The notes beneath the pieces are model-generated. The model was given only the letters and a program-made list of their open reading frames with translations, searched no databases and had not been told where the DNA came from. This document shows positions 36,598 through 45,155 of a stretch of DNA of 64,000 nucleotides, one piece after another. The position numbers were made by a program, and so were the translations under genes. The stretch is from an uncultured Lachnospiraceae bacterium. GTDB lineage: Bacteria; Bacillota; Clostridia; Lachnospirales; Lachnospiraceae. How positions within the stretch are numbered: position 1 is the first letter of the stretch; each line of letters begins with the position of its first letter. The stretch spans positions 62,001 to 126,000 of the forward strand of contig CATOPL010000002.1 in NCBI GenBank assembly GCA_951802115.1, read 5' to 3'.

Positions 36598-36652
36598 GCT
36601 TTAACTCTTGTATTTTTGAGAAGTTATGCTAAAATAAGGGAAAAGTTAAAGC
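36598..36652 (+). promoter_or_regulatory. Promoter inside a 9-bp inverted repeat, ATPase-HNH operon
   Basis: TTGTAT (36608-36613), a 16-base spacer and an extended -10 TGC-TAAAAT (36627-36635) form a plausible promoter. It is enclosed by GCTTTAACT (36598-36606) and AGTTAAAGC (36644-36652), perfect inverted arms that look like an operator. It points at the small ORF at 36684 and the ATPase at 36791. Confidence 0.55.
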
Positions 36653-36683
36653 GTGAGTTAGAGGAAGAAAAGAGGAATAAAGA

Positions 36684-36794
36684 ATGGCATTACCAATAAG
36701 TATTTCGAATTTTATTAGCGCTCAAGCATGTCTGAAAATTCATTTCCATCGCCCACAAAAAGCAATTTTCAGACGCACTCCAGAATATAGATGA
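36684..36794 (+). CDS. Small ORF (36 aa) coupled to the ATPase gene
   Basis: Begins MALPISISNFISAQACL and ends in TPEYR. A GAGGA box lies upstream, and the stop codon overlaps the ATG of the ATPase (ATGA). It may be a translated leader that couples ribosomes into the ATPase, or the surviving start of a deleted gene. A strong hairpin lies inside it. No family recognised. Confidence 0.4.
   Translation: MALPISISNFISAQACLKIHFHRPQKAIFRRTPEYR
36730..36774 (+). other. 11-bp perfect inverted repeat upstream of the ATPase start
   Basis: GTCTGAAAATT (36730-36740) and AATTTTCAGAC (36764-36774) flank a 23-base loop. The hairpin ends 16 bases before the ATPase ATG, so it could hide or expose the ribosome binding region, or be a protein-binding site. 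It overlaps the 36-aa ORF. Confidence 0.5.
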
Positions 36795-38743
36795 AATTAT
36801 TATATTTATATATAGGTCATATGAACCGTCCCTTGAACGAACATGAAATAACTTTTTCCAATGATTATCAGGTTCATTTTGATCGCAGACATAAAAGACT
36901 GCTGATTAACAAAAATCCAGAGACACAGCGCTCAATCTATGGAGAAAGAATTCTGGATCTAAAGCTGGTTGTTGGTAAAAACGGCTGTGGAAAATCGACA
37001 ATCTTAAATCTGTTGGGATTGACCGCACATGATCTGCGACAGGAATTCTGGCAGTATGAAGATGAAAATGAACCGTTGCCCAGGAAAGCGCACGACTGGT
37101 TTGCACTGTACCATCTGGAAGACGACTTGTTCGCGCTGGAAGGCTATAATCTGCCGGCGTTGTTGGAAGTAGCTTCGCACGTGAATACTCATTACTCCGT
37201 TGCCTTTCGATATGACTTTCAGACTCATGATATGACGCTTCTGGATTTTCTGCAGGATTTCCAGGAGAAAGATACCGAATGCCGATATATCAGTCAGATG
37301 GCGTATCTTTCTTACCGTCTGGAACCGGACGCTCCGTGGTATGGCAAACAGAAACGCCGAAAATATGAAAAATACGATAATAACTTTTTTGAACGATATG
37401 ATATATCTCAGTTTGATTATTATGGTGTAGAGCATTTTCTGTATCTGGCGGCTAAAAACGAAGATAATTTCAGGCTGCTTTTCGACAATACTCCTTCCGC
37501 CCTGAAAGCTGAGCTTCGTTTGAGCAGCAACGAGATCGATGGAAAAAGATTTTTTTTGGAAGATGATCCGCTGGCGGAAGCTATTTACGGGGCTGGCGGA
37601 ACATTTCTGTCTGTATCCATGCCCCAACTACAGAAGATATTTCATACAAATGACGAGCTGAACTATAAGCACAGTATGATTATCCGTTATCTGGAGGAGC
37701 TGCTGATCTATTTACTGAATGAAGAGACTGTAAAAAACGACAGGATATTTATCATCAGCGGACGGACAGAAGAAGAGAAATATATACAGCGAAGAGATTT
37801 TCTTCTGGATTTTATTGCGCGCCTGACACATGTCCCTGCAGGGCCGGGTTCCTATAAGGACACGATCATGCATCCGTATGACCTTCAGCTTGCAGAACAA
37901 TTCTGCACTGCCATAGAACGGATTCCGGATTGTTTTTTCAAAAGCGGAGACCATGCTGAAATTTATTTGAAAGATTGTGAAACCAATTTCCTGGAAGAGT
38001 TGATGAAATGCTATGATAAAAATCGGGAAAACGAAATGCATGAGATCAATCATCAAGCTTTCCTTTCCTTCACAGTGGAAAATCTCAGTACTGGTGAAAT
38101 GGCTATGATCGACCTGTATGCGGCGATTTTGAACGGAGTAAGAGGCTGGAATCCACAGAAAAGAAATTTGATTCTTTTGCTGGATGAGCCGGACAGTCGA
38201 CTTCATCCGGAATGGTCAAGGCTTTTTCTGAAGCGCTTGATGCATCTGCTCGGGGCAGAGCCGTTTTCAGGATACCGTTTCCAGATTATTATTGCCACAC
38301 ATTCTCCGTTGCTGTTGTCCGATGTGCCAAGAAGAGATATCGTCTGTCTGCAGCAAACTAAGAAGGGAATTGAGATTGCAGAAGCCAATTACGGATTTAT
38401 GAGCAACCTGAATGACATTTTACTGGACAGTATGTTTCTAACCTCTCCGTTTGGAGCTTTTGCAGAACAGTATACAAATGCGATTATTGCCGGAATCACC
38501 GCTTTGAAGAAAGCGGCTTTTGAACGAGTTGCAGACTCGCACATTGATTTAAACTCACAGTTTGAATGTCTCCAAAGAGATATTGACCTGATCGATGATC
38601 CCTATATACGTCAAACTCTGCAGCGTTCTCTTGACGCTATAAATTTATATAATAACCGGCAGCCTGCAAAGATGAGGATTGCATACTTGGAAAAAGAATT
38701 GGAACGTCTTCGCGCGGCGGAAAAAGACAGGAAAAATGATTGA
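36791..38743 (+). CDS. SMC/ABC-type ATPase, Septu PtuA-like
   Basis: A 650-aa ATPase with Walker A in LVVGKNGCGKSTILNLLGL (about 60-75), an ABC-like signature region (LSTGEMAMIDLYAAILNG), Walker B LLLDEPDSRLHPEW (about 465) and an H-loop in IIATHSPLLLSD. The domain order, P-loop at the N-terminus with the long insertion, is that of AAA_15/AAA_21 ATPases such as PtuA of the Septu anti-phage system. It overlaps the HNH nuclease gene by 8 bases, which supports a two-component complex. It is longer than many PtuA proteins, so it may be a divergent relative. Codon use differs from the flanking modules. Confidence 0.82.
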   Translation: MKLLYLYIGHMNRPLNEHEITFSNDYQVHFDRRHKRLLINKNPETQRSIYGERILDLKLVVGKNGCGKSTILNLLGLTAHDLRQEFWQYEDENEPLPRKAHDWFALYHLEDDLFALEGYNLPALLEVASHVNTHYSVAFRYDFQTHDMTLLDFLQDFQEKDTECRYISQMAYLSYRLEPDAPWYGKQKRRKYEKYDNNFFERYDISQFDYYGVEHFLYLAAKNEDNFRLLFDNTPSALKAELRLSSNEIDGKRFFLEDDPLAEAIYGAGGTFLSVSMPQLQKIFHTNDELNYKHSMIIRYLEELLIYLLNEETVKNDRIFIISGRTEEEKYIQRRDFLLDFIARLTHVPAGPGSYKDTIMHPYDLQLAEQFCTAIERIPDCFFKSGDHAEIYLKDCETNFLEELMKCYDKNRENEMHEINHQAFLSFTVENLSTGEMAMIDLYAAILNGVRGWNPQKRNLILLLDEPDSRLHPEWSRLFLKRLMHLLGAEPFSGYRFQIIIATHSPLLLSDVPRRDIVCLQQTKKGIEIAEANYGFMSNLNDILLDSMFLTSPFGAFAEQYTNAIIAGITALKKAAFERVADSHIDLNSQFECLQRDIDLIDDPYIRQTLQRSLDAINLYNNRQPAKMRIAYLEKELERLRAAEKDRKND

Positions 38744-39848
38744 ATTGAGATATTGGAAAGATGAAAAATTGAAAAAATGGTATGCAAAGCGGCTGCTGAA
38801 ACAATTAGAAGGAAAAGCACCGATAAGAAAAAGCTCTGATCCAATACTTGATACCTTGTATAAAGAGATGCTGACGCTTACTGAAGAAAATCTGTGCGAT
38901 ATTCTGCTGGAGGAGCGAAGAAGGCTGACAGAAAAATATGTCTGGATCAGAGAATATGTAAAATTATGTGATTTTATTGCATATTACAGCGAACTCCAGG
39001 AACTCACAAAGAAAAAGAAAGAATATGCGTCTTTACGGACGAAATATCTGAACCAATACATGGGATACTATTTAAAAGAACTGATTGCCGGTCTGTCAAT
39101 GAAAGAACCGGAGCTTACACGTTCCTGGAAAAATTTTAACCGACTATGGCAAAATGCGGTGCACTGCTGCGAAGAGACGAATCGGATCATCAGTACTGTA
39201 GTCGACTATTCCTTTATGTCCCAGGAGATGCGACATCAACTGTATCAGAAAATGGACGTTCAGATCTGCCCCTACTGTAATCGGCAGTATATCCACACGG
39301 TTTCTATGACAGAAGAAGGAATGTACTTAGGAGATCTGGATCATTTTTATCCTAAAAGTATCTATCAACTGTTTTCTTTATCTTTGTGGAATCTGACTCC
39401 TGTATGTAAGCCTTGCAATCAGCTTTTCAAACGGCAGTACAACCGGAGAATTCTGTCTCCTATGACGGTCGGGTTTGAAAATGACTGTATTTTGAAAATT
39501 AATTATGCGGATGCAGGTTCGATAGTCGGTATGAACGATCATTTTACATTTGGCTGGGAGATTCAGGCAGATGCTTCTGAAGACAAAAAGTTGAAGATTC
39601 AGCAAAATCTGGATATGTTTTACTTAAATGACGTGTATCAATTTCATAAGCAGGACATTCAGGATATCTTGCGAAAACGTTACCTGAGATCAAATGTACT
39701 GATTGAAAAACAAAATGAACTGTTGGGCAGTCTACGTCTGTCAGCAGAGGATGTGAACCGGATGGTCTATGGAACAACCCTGAGCAGAGAAAGATTCCAT
39801 AAAGAACTGCTTGGAAAAATGACTTATGATATTGCAAAATTTTCATGA
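38736..39848 (+). CDS. HNH nuclease-like protein, Septu PtuB-like partner
   Basis: A protein of about 370 aa. Its central segment has the HNH/zinc-binding layout: QICPYCNRQYIHTV, LDHFYPKS (the D-H pair), LWNLTPVCKPCNQ (N plus CxxC). The N-terminal half is charged and helical. I start at ATG 38736, inside the end of the ATPase gene, because the longer frame from 38679 overlaps it without a ribosome site. The pairing with an SMC-like ATPase is the defining arrangement of Septu (PtuA-PtuB). The predicted role is nucleic-acid cleavage on phage infection, not demonstrated here. It converges on the acyltransferase at 39867. Confidence 0.8.
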   Translation: MIELRYWKDEKLKKWYAKRLLKQLEGKAPIRKSSDPILDTLYKEMLTLTEENLCDILLEERRRLTEKYVWIREYVKLCDFIAYYSELQELTKKKKEYASLRTKYLNQYMGYYLKELIAGLSMKEPELTRSWKNFNRLWQNAVHCCEETNRIISTVVDYSFMSQEMRHQLYQKMDVQICPYCNRQYIHTVSMTEEGMYLGDLDHFYPKSIYQLFSLSLWNLTPVCKPCNQLFKRQYNRRILSPMTVGFENDCILKINYADAGSIVGMNDHFTFGWEIQADASEDKKLKIQQNLDMFYLNDVYQFHKQDIQDILRKRYLRSNVLIEKQNELLGSLRLSAEDVNRMVYGTTLSRERFHKELLGKMTYDIAKFS

Positions 39849-39866
39849 TCTGTTTTTTAATATTTT

Positions 39867-40913
39867 TTATCTATGGCTTGTATTATCCTTATTAAATTTT
39901 TTGTTGACATTAATTTTCATTTTAATAGTGCAAAAATCAAGACCTGAATCATACGATTTTTGTATAAAATAACATATTATTATAAGCAGCGGCATTGCTA
40001 TGAGCCAGGCAAATGCGGTGGATCCATTACAGTTAAAGATTTTATATATAATAGTAAAATATTGCCGGTGAAACAGATAGGTACACATAGAAGCATAGCT
40101 GATCCGGGATGAAATCTTTTGCATTCGGGGAAAAGTAATCAGTTTCGATATTTCTAATATCAGAATACAAATCGATATTTCCGTCAGAATGTGCATGGTG
40201 ACGCTGTTTACATTTACACATAATATAGTGCAAGTAGTACTGAATATAAATGAAATCAGAAATAAATTCATACTAAAAGATTCTTTCAGTATGCGTATAT
40301 TTGGCGGAGTAAGCAATGCCAGACAATAAACCGGAAAATAAAGTAACAAGTTTTTGTCCATTACGCCTAAATTATAAAATATTATTAAGGCAATGTATAT
40401 AATAAAAGCGGTGAAAATTTTGTAGTATGTTGCTTTTCTGATGAGAATAAGCGGTGTAACAGTATAGAGAAAAATCATCATACACAAAAACCATACTGTC
40501 AAAGGCATGAGGGGGGGGGTAAAACATGCCAGTCCCGTCAGAGATAAAAGAAGCTGCAGAAATGATGAAATGTAAGCAATATCATTTCTTATAATATATA
40601 TTCCATAAAGCGATATACAGGATATTGCGTATAAAATATAAAATCGTTTTAGTCGTTTGATATAAAACGTGGCAATATTCTGTCTTGTCGTACATGTTAT
40701 CTGCCCAAGGAAGAATCCAGATAGAAAAGTAAACGTAGCAAGCACGCCTCGAGTTACGATTGTTCCATACGGGTTGTATATTGGCAGTTTTATATCCATA
40801 TATCTTCCCATATGCCATATCGCAACAATCCAGAGCATGCAGAGACTTCTTGCAGTATCCATATATTCAATACGATTTGATTTTGGATGAATTTTCAGTT
40901 TGTGTGCACACAT
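39867..40913 (-). CDS. Acyltransferase 3 family membrane protein, phase-variable, ON
   Basis: A 348-aa polytopic O-acyltransferase. The N-terminus has RIEYMDTARSLCMLWIVAIW with the catalytic-type histidine in WHMGRYM, followed by about ten hydrophobic stretches. AGGAGG lies 5 bases before ATG 40913. A C9 run on the coding strand (40511-40519 on +) encodes TPPL in the middle of a helix region and keeps the frame open. Gain or loss of one base would truncate the protein near residue 135. It is the last gene of module IV and probably acetylates its polymer. Confidence 0.87.
   Translation of the reverse strand: MCAHKLKIHPKSNRIEYMDTARSLCMLWIVAIWHMGRYMDIKLPIYNPYGTIVTRGVLATFTFLSGFFLGQITCTTRQNIATFYIKRLKRFYILYAISCISLYGIYIIRNDIAYISSFLQLLLSLTGLACFTPPLMPLTVWFLCMMIFLYTVTPLILIRKATYYKIFTAFIIYIALIIFYNLGVMDKNLLLYFPVYCLALLTPPNIRILKESFSMNLFLISFIFSTTCTILCVNVNSVTMHILTEISICILILEISKLITFPRMQKISSRISYASMCTYLFHRQYFTIIYKIFNCNGSTAFAWLIAMPLLIIICYFIQKSYDSGLDFCTIKMKINVNKKFNKDNTSHR
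40511..40519 (-). repeat. Homopolymer tract (nine C/G) in acyltransferase gene, ON length
   Basis: Nine G on the + strand, C9 in the coding direction. The gene is in frame on both sides, so this is the ON length. The same nine-base length would also be ON for the tracts at 25128 and 61545. Confidence 0.85.
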
Positions 40914-40985
40914 AGAATCCTCCTAACCTGTCATTATCAATCGAAAATCCAAAAACTCATTGAATTGAACATTATCAGATACTGA

Positions 40986-41840
40986 TTACTCCCATATTCT
41001 AACTTCTGCTTTACATTTTAAATGAAAAATCTTATGCCACCTCTTTACCTTATTTAATAAATTGACTGCCTGCTCAAAAGTGCCGTTTTCTTCATGCAGC
41101 ATCCAGTTTTTTGTTTTTCTGGAAAAGTTGCAGCCATTTTTATATCCTAAATGGAATTTCTGAACAAGGGTCATAATATATTTATTAGATTCACAAAATA
41201 CAGTCCCATAATTTGGCGCAGACATGTCCTGAACACGTCTGCATAAGTCAATTCTTGCCTGTATTTCGGCTGCTGTTTTTTCCTTTGACATAGCCGGAAA
41301 TTTAAAAAGAGCTCCTGTTATTATGCATTTCGGTAAAGATTGAAATTTCGATGTTCTATATGAAAATTCACAGTCTTTTTTTAAAAAAGTTTTTATTTTT
41401 CCATCAATCAATACATCTACACTTTGGATATAATCGCTGATGCATTTGTTGTGTTTTTTTCCGCGTCCTGCATTCATATAGACTGCACCGCCGACAAGCC
41501 CAGGCACAGAGAATAAATATTCAATTCCGCCATAACCGTCATTATTAATTGATTTTATAAATGTCTGCAAACGGACAGACGCGCCAATATAATATGTTCC
41601 ATTTCCAAAGTGTTCAAGCCTTTTATTAAAGTCTTTCAGACATAAAACTTCATCAAAGCATTGTTTATCGTTAATTAGTAAATTGGAGCCTCCGCCGATT
41701 GCATAATTAAGAATATGATTATATTTATCTGCTAAAGTCATCAGTTCTTCTATACTTTCTGGAAAGTACATTTTTTTTGCTATTCCACCCATTTTGAAAG
41801 TGGTATATTTTGAAAGTGGTTCATTTTTTTTAATCTTCAT
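40986..41840 (-). CDS. MurB-like FAD oxidoreductase, polysaccharide-locus type
   Basis: Paralogue of the protein at 15304, again 284 aa when started at ATG 41840. That start has AGGGTG upstream and lies 4 bases after the flippase stop. It carries FKMGG, GGGSN, GYGGIEYLFSVPGLVGG, SYRTS and EVRIW. As in the other copy, NYGTVF replaces the serine-containing catalytic motif of housekeeping MurB with threonine. It lies in module IV between flippase and acyltransferase. Likely role: reduction of an enolpyruvyl-type substituent on a nucleotide sugar (inference). Confidence 0.8.
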   Translation of the reverse strand: MKIKKNEPLSKYTTFKMGGIAKKMYFPESIEELMTLADKYNHILNYAIGGGSNLLINDKQCFDEVLCLKDFNKRLEHFGNGTYYIGASVRLQTFIKSINNDGYGGIEYLFSVPGLVGGAVYMNAGRGKKHNKCISDYIQSVDVLIDGKIKTFLKKDCEFSYRTSKFQSLPKCIITGALFKFPAMSKEKTAAEIQARIDLCRRVQDMSAPNYGTVFCESNKYIMTLVQKFHLGYKNGCNFSRKTKNWMLHEENGTFEQAVNLLNKVKRWHKIFHLKCKAEVRIWE

Positions 41841-41844
41841 AAAG

Positions 41845-43362
41845 TCACCCTGATGCTCTTTTAGTAAAAAGAGCTGCAATGATTTTTTTAACTGTTATTT
41901 GTAAATCGTCTTTATAAAAGATCAGCTCAATAAGGATTATTACAGTACCTGCAAGTGTGCATATTACAATAGCTTGAACTATCCATTGCACATAGGTATT
42001 TGGTTGACAAAAATAAAATATACGACTTAGAGAAATAATAATGCCAAATGTTAGAGCTGAAAGAAGCAAACGCTTTATCAAAAACCATAAACTACGTTTT
42101 ATAATATTTTTTGACATATATATGCAGTATTGAAAAGTACGAAATATTGTTGCACAAAGTGTACCTATCGCTACGCCAATCAACCCCAACCATCGAACCA
42201 TTATTATAGAAACAGCAATATTTAAAAATGCTTCAAAAAAAGCTCCGTTTCGTGTTTGCCTAAAATGTCCTACTGCTTCAACGATTGACTGGTACGGAAT
42301 TCGATAAGCCCCAAACAGTGTTGCTATAACAAAAACATATGCAAAAGAAGGTCTTATATATTCAGCATCTGTAATACCTATTGTATAAATGTCTATGAAT
42401 GATAAAATCATTATCATAGTAACTGAAAAGAAAAAGTTTGAAACTGCAAATGTAACTTGTTCATATAATAATAAACCCCGCTTAATATTTTCTTTTTCTC
42501 CCAAAGCAAACATGTTACCAAATGTGGCTCCAAGTCCATTTACAAAAGTTAACAAAAATTTTCGTACTCCATTTGTAATCATATAGTAAACAGTGTAAAC
42601 GGATACTTCATAAACGTTTGTAAATACAATAAGTAAAAACATATCTGTGTTTGAATTTACAAAGTTTGCAACCTGAAGACCAAAACAATCCCATCGATCT
42701 TTAATTGCATTGTTATCAGGAGAAATTGATTTGTCAATTTTATATAGTTTCATTGCATAAAAATGTACAAATAAAGGATTTAAAGAAAAAGCAATGGCAC
42801 TTCCAAACTTCACAATATGGATAGATGAACCTAGCCGAATTAAAATTACTGCAATTATTGTGTTCAAAACAGTAGTTCCAATTTGTATGATTGAAATAAT
42901 ATAATATTTTTGATCTGCCTGAAGTAAAAACTGGTACGTTAATCCCCAAAAATACTGCATAAAAGTACTGATGCCAATAATAACTACCAACGTAAATGTG
43001 AATATCCAGTCAAAGTCGTCTTTTACAAATATTGGAAACAGCAGTGCAAAAAATATGAGGCTGATCAAAAATATAAATGCTACCTTTTTTAAAAAACGGT
43101 CCGTCGCATTAACAATCGCACTTATTTTTTGGTAATTATGAGATGCTAATGGTTTATATAAAGCAACTTTAGTTACGCCTCCTATTCCTGCTCGGATTAA
43201 AGAAGCATAACCAAGAAACTGTGTGATAGATGATGTTATCCCATTATAACTGGAACCAAATGCTGAAAGAATTAATTTTGGAAGAATAAAGCCACATATA
43301 AGAGCGGTTATTTCATATATTAATGCAGAAAATGTATTCCATATTACTTTTTTGCTTCTCAT
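41845..43362 (-). CDS. Wzx-like oligosaccharide flippase (module IV)
   Basis: A 505-aa polytopic protein of the polysaccharide transporter family. The N-terminus KKVIWNTFSALIYEITALIC is followed by LSAFGSSYNGITSSITQFLG, a pattern typical of Gram-positive Wzx proteins, with about a dozen hydrophobic stretches. AGGAG lies 5 bases before ATG 43362. It exports the module IV repeat unit and is followed at once by the MurB-like gene. Confidence 0.88.
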   Translation of the reverse strand: MRSKKVIWNTFSALIYEITALICGFILPKLILSAFGSSYNGITSSITQFLGYASLIRAGIGGVTKVALYKPLASHNYQKISAIVNATDRFLKKVAFIFLISLIFFALLFPIFVKDDFDWIFTFTLVVIIGISTFMQYFWGLTYQFLLQADQKYYIISIIQIGTTVLNTIIAVILIRLGSSIHIVKFGSAIAFSLNPLFVHFYAMKLYKIDKSISPDNNAIKDRWDCFGLQVANFVNSNTDMFLLIVFTNVYEVSVYTVYYMITNGVRKFLLTFVNGLGATFGNMFALGEKENIKRGLLLYEQVTFAVSNFFFSVTMIMILSFIDIYTIGITDAEYIRPSFAYVFVIATLFGAYRIPYQSIVEAVGHFRQTRNGAFFEAFLNIAVSIIMVRWLGLIGVAIGTLCATIFRTFQYCIYMSKNIIKRSLWFLIKRLLLSALTFGIIISLSRIFYFCQPNTYVQWIVQAIVICTLAGTVIILIELIFYKDDLQITVKKIIAALFTKRASG

Positions 43363-43417
43363 ATGTTCTCCTCACTTATTCTATTTTCTTACAATATGTG
43401 TAATCATTCGTATTAAG

Positions 43418-44470
43418 CTAATCGTAAAAGCTATTCTTAATATAGTTTATAGAAAATGCTTTTTTTTCTTCCAGACACCTATTAATTTTGGCATAATCAA
43501 TTTTACTTTCAAGAATAGCACATATTTGTTTTATATCCATAAATTCATTCACCATATGATTTTCTAAATCAAAGCATTTTAATAATTCTTTGATTTTTTG
43601 GTTTTTATCAACAAATACCACAAACTGCTTTTTGTATAAAATAGCAAAAAGAGTTCCATGAAATGTATTAGTTAATATATAGTCTGCATTAATATAGTAG
43701 TCAAAAGGGGATTGCATAATAGATGTATAATTTTGATCTGCCCAGCGTCTCCAAACACCTATTGATACAAGTTCTTTGTTATAAAAAGAAGCAATATTCT
43801 TTAATGATTTTACACCTGCATTACTGTCTTTAAATTTACTTTCAAAAATATAAGTGCCTATATAATGGGATTTTTTTGAAGGTGATTTTTTCTGGGTATA
43901 GTCAACAAGCATAGTTGGATCAAGTACTACTTGAATGTCCTTTCCAGAAAGTTTTTTTAATATTTTTTGAGAATAAGAATCCCTTACTGCGATCATTTCA
44001 AAATTTTTTAAGCATTCAATAAAGTGGGTTCCGCTCAGTTGTTTTTCTTTTGTGTTATTAATTGAAGGAGCATATGCAATTTTTCGTTTTCCGAATAGTC
44101 CGGCTCCCCAAAAAATCGGATACTCTGAAATGTCTTTTCTGCTAATATTCCATATTTCATCACTTCCAAAACAATAAAATGCACAAGCATTATTTGCTTC
44201 TTTAATTGAGATTGTTTTGAAATTTCCTGTTATTCTAAAAAAATTTAATAAGTTTTTACATTCAAAAAGTAACCTTTTTATTTGAAAATGAAATATTGCT
44301 TTGATAATAAATTTAAATCCAATCAGATGTCCTTTTCTGGCACCAGTTTTTAAAAAACAAACTGATCCATACTGACAAAGTAATTCAGATAGTGCTGCTG
44401 CCTGTAAAATACTACCGAAATTATAACTGTTATAAACGGTTACAATAATAATTTTTTTACATTTATGCAT
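43418..44470 (-). CDS. Polysaccharide pyruvyl transferase family protein
   Basis: A family member of about 350 aa with YNSYNFGSILQAAALSELL, FYCFGSDEIWNIS near 95, VVLDPTMLVD and NTFHGTLFAILYKKQFVVF near 275. I use ATG 44470, preceded by AAAGG, rather than the ATG 9 bases upstream. It overlaps the DUF1919 gene by 8 bases. Family function is pyruvyl transfer to a glycan. The substrate is unknown. Confidence 0.87.
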   Translation of the reverse strand: MHKCKKIIIVTVYNSYNFGSILQAAALSELLCQYGSVCFLKTGARKGHLIGFKFIIKAIFHFQIKRLLFECKNLLNFFRITGNFKTISIKEANNACAFYCFGSDEIWNISRKDISEYPIFWGAGLFGKRKIAYAPSINNTKEKQLSGTHFIECLKNFEMIAVRDSYSQKILKKLSGKDIQVVLDPTMLVDYTQKKSPSKKSHYIGTYIFESKFKDSNAGVKSLKNIASFYNKELVSIGVWRRWADQNYTSIMQSPFDYYINADYILTNTFHGTLFAILYKKQFVVFVDKNQKIKELLKCFDLENHMVNEFMDIKQICAILESKIDYAKINRCLEEKKAFSINYIKNSFYD

Positions 44471-45155
44471 ATATATCATCCTTTTTCTTAAACGGAAACT
44501 TTTTGGAATTTATTAAAGTATAGAGGTCAATATATTTATCATAAAATATTGTATCGGATTTCAATTCATTCAAATCTTCCTGACCTTTATAATACACCGC
44601 AGTTTGAAATTGGTCAGTTAATTCAGGAGTATTTACAAACATGAACATTTTATTAAAATGTAATTGATCAAAAGCTTCAAGCTCTTTTATAGTAGCATTA
44701 TTCATTTTACTGAATTTTATAATAAGGTTATCATAATTAACTCGTGACACACGTCGATTCCACTTCTCATATGCCTCATTTTCTGATTTGTAGTGCAAAA
44801 AAACAATTTCAACATTATTAATTTTACCGATTGGTATACTTAGTTGATTCTTTTTTTTCAATTCGTGATAGTACTTGCTTTCTTGCGGATTTATAAATTG
44901 TAATGGTTTTTCAAGATATCCTTTGATATCTGATAAAAATAATAAAAAATCTTTGGGATTTATATATAACCCTATAGTCGGGCTTAAATAAGCTAATCCA
45001 AAATATCTATAAACGTACCCTCCCCAACAGTTATTGCAGATAATACTGAAATTTGTATTATTTATCTTTTTTCTTCGATGTTTGGCCAATAACTTATTTG
45101 CCCACACATCATACCGTTTTTTGATCTTTCCTTTGATTATAACTATAGGTTCCAT
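44463..45155 (-). CDS. DUF1919 exopolysaccharide protein
   Basis: A 230-aa protein matching DUF1919: FSIICNNCWGGYVYRYFGL, SPTIGLYINPKDFLLFLSD, and the later VNYDNLIIKFSKMNN...FDQLHFNKM. The family is nearly confined to capsule and EPS clusters and is often called an exopolysaccharide biosynthesis protein. It is probably a glycosyltransferase-like or phosphotransferase-like enzyme, but its biochemistry is unknown. It overlaps the polymerase by 13 bases and has AAGGA before ATG 45155. Confidence 0.85.
   Translation of the reverse strand: MEPIVIIKGKIKKRYDVWANKLLAKHRRKKINNTNFSIICNNCWGGYVYRYFGLAYLSPTIGLYINPKDFLLFLSDIKGYLEKPLQFINPQESKYYHELKKKNQLSIPIGKINNVEIVFLHYKSENEAYEKWNRRVSRVNYDNLIIKFSKMNNATIKELEAFDQLHFNKMFMFVNTPELTDQFQTAVYYKGQEDLNELKSDTIFYDKYIDLYTLINSKKFPFKKKDDIYA

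Noticed and set aside
36730..36774. Hairpin upstream of the ATPase as a retron-type non-coding RNA (PtuAB occurs in some retrons)
   Set aside because: No reverse transcriptase gene is present and the hairpin is short and simple. A regulatory or protein-binding role is more likely.
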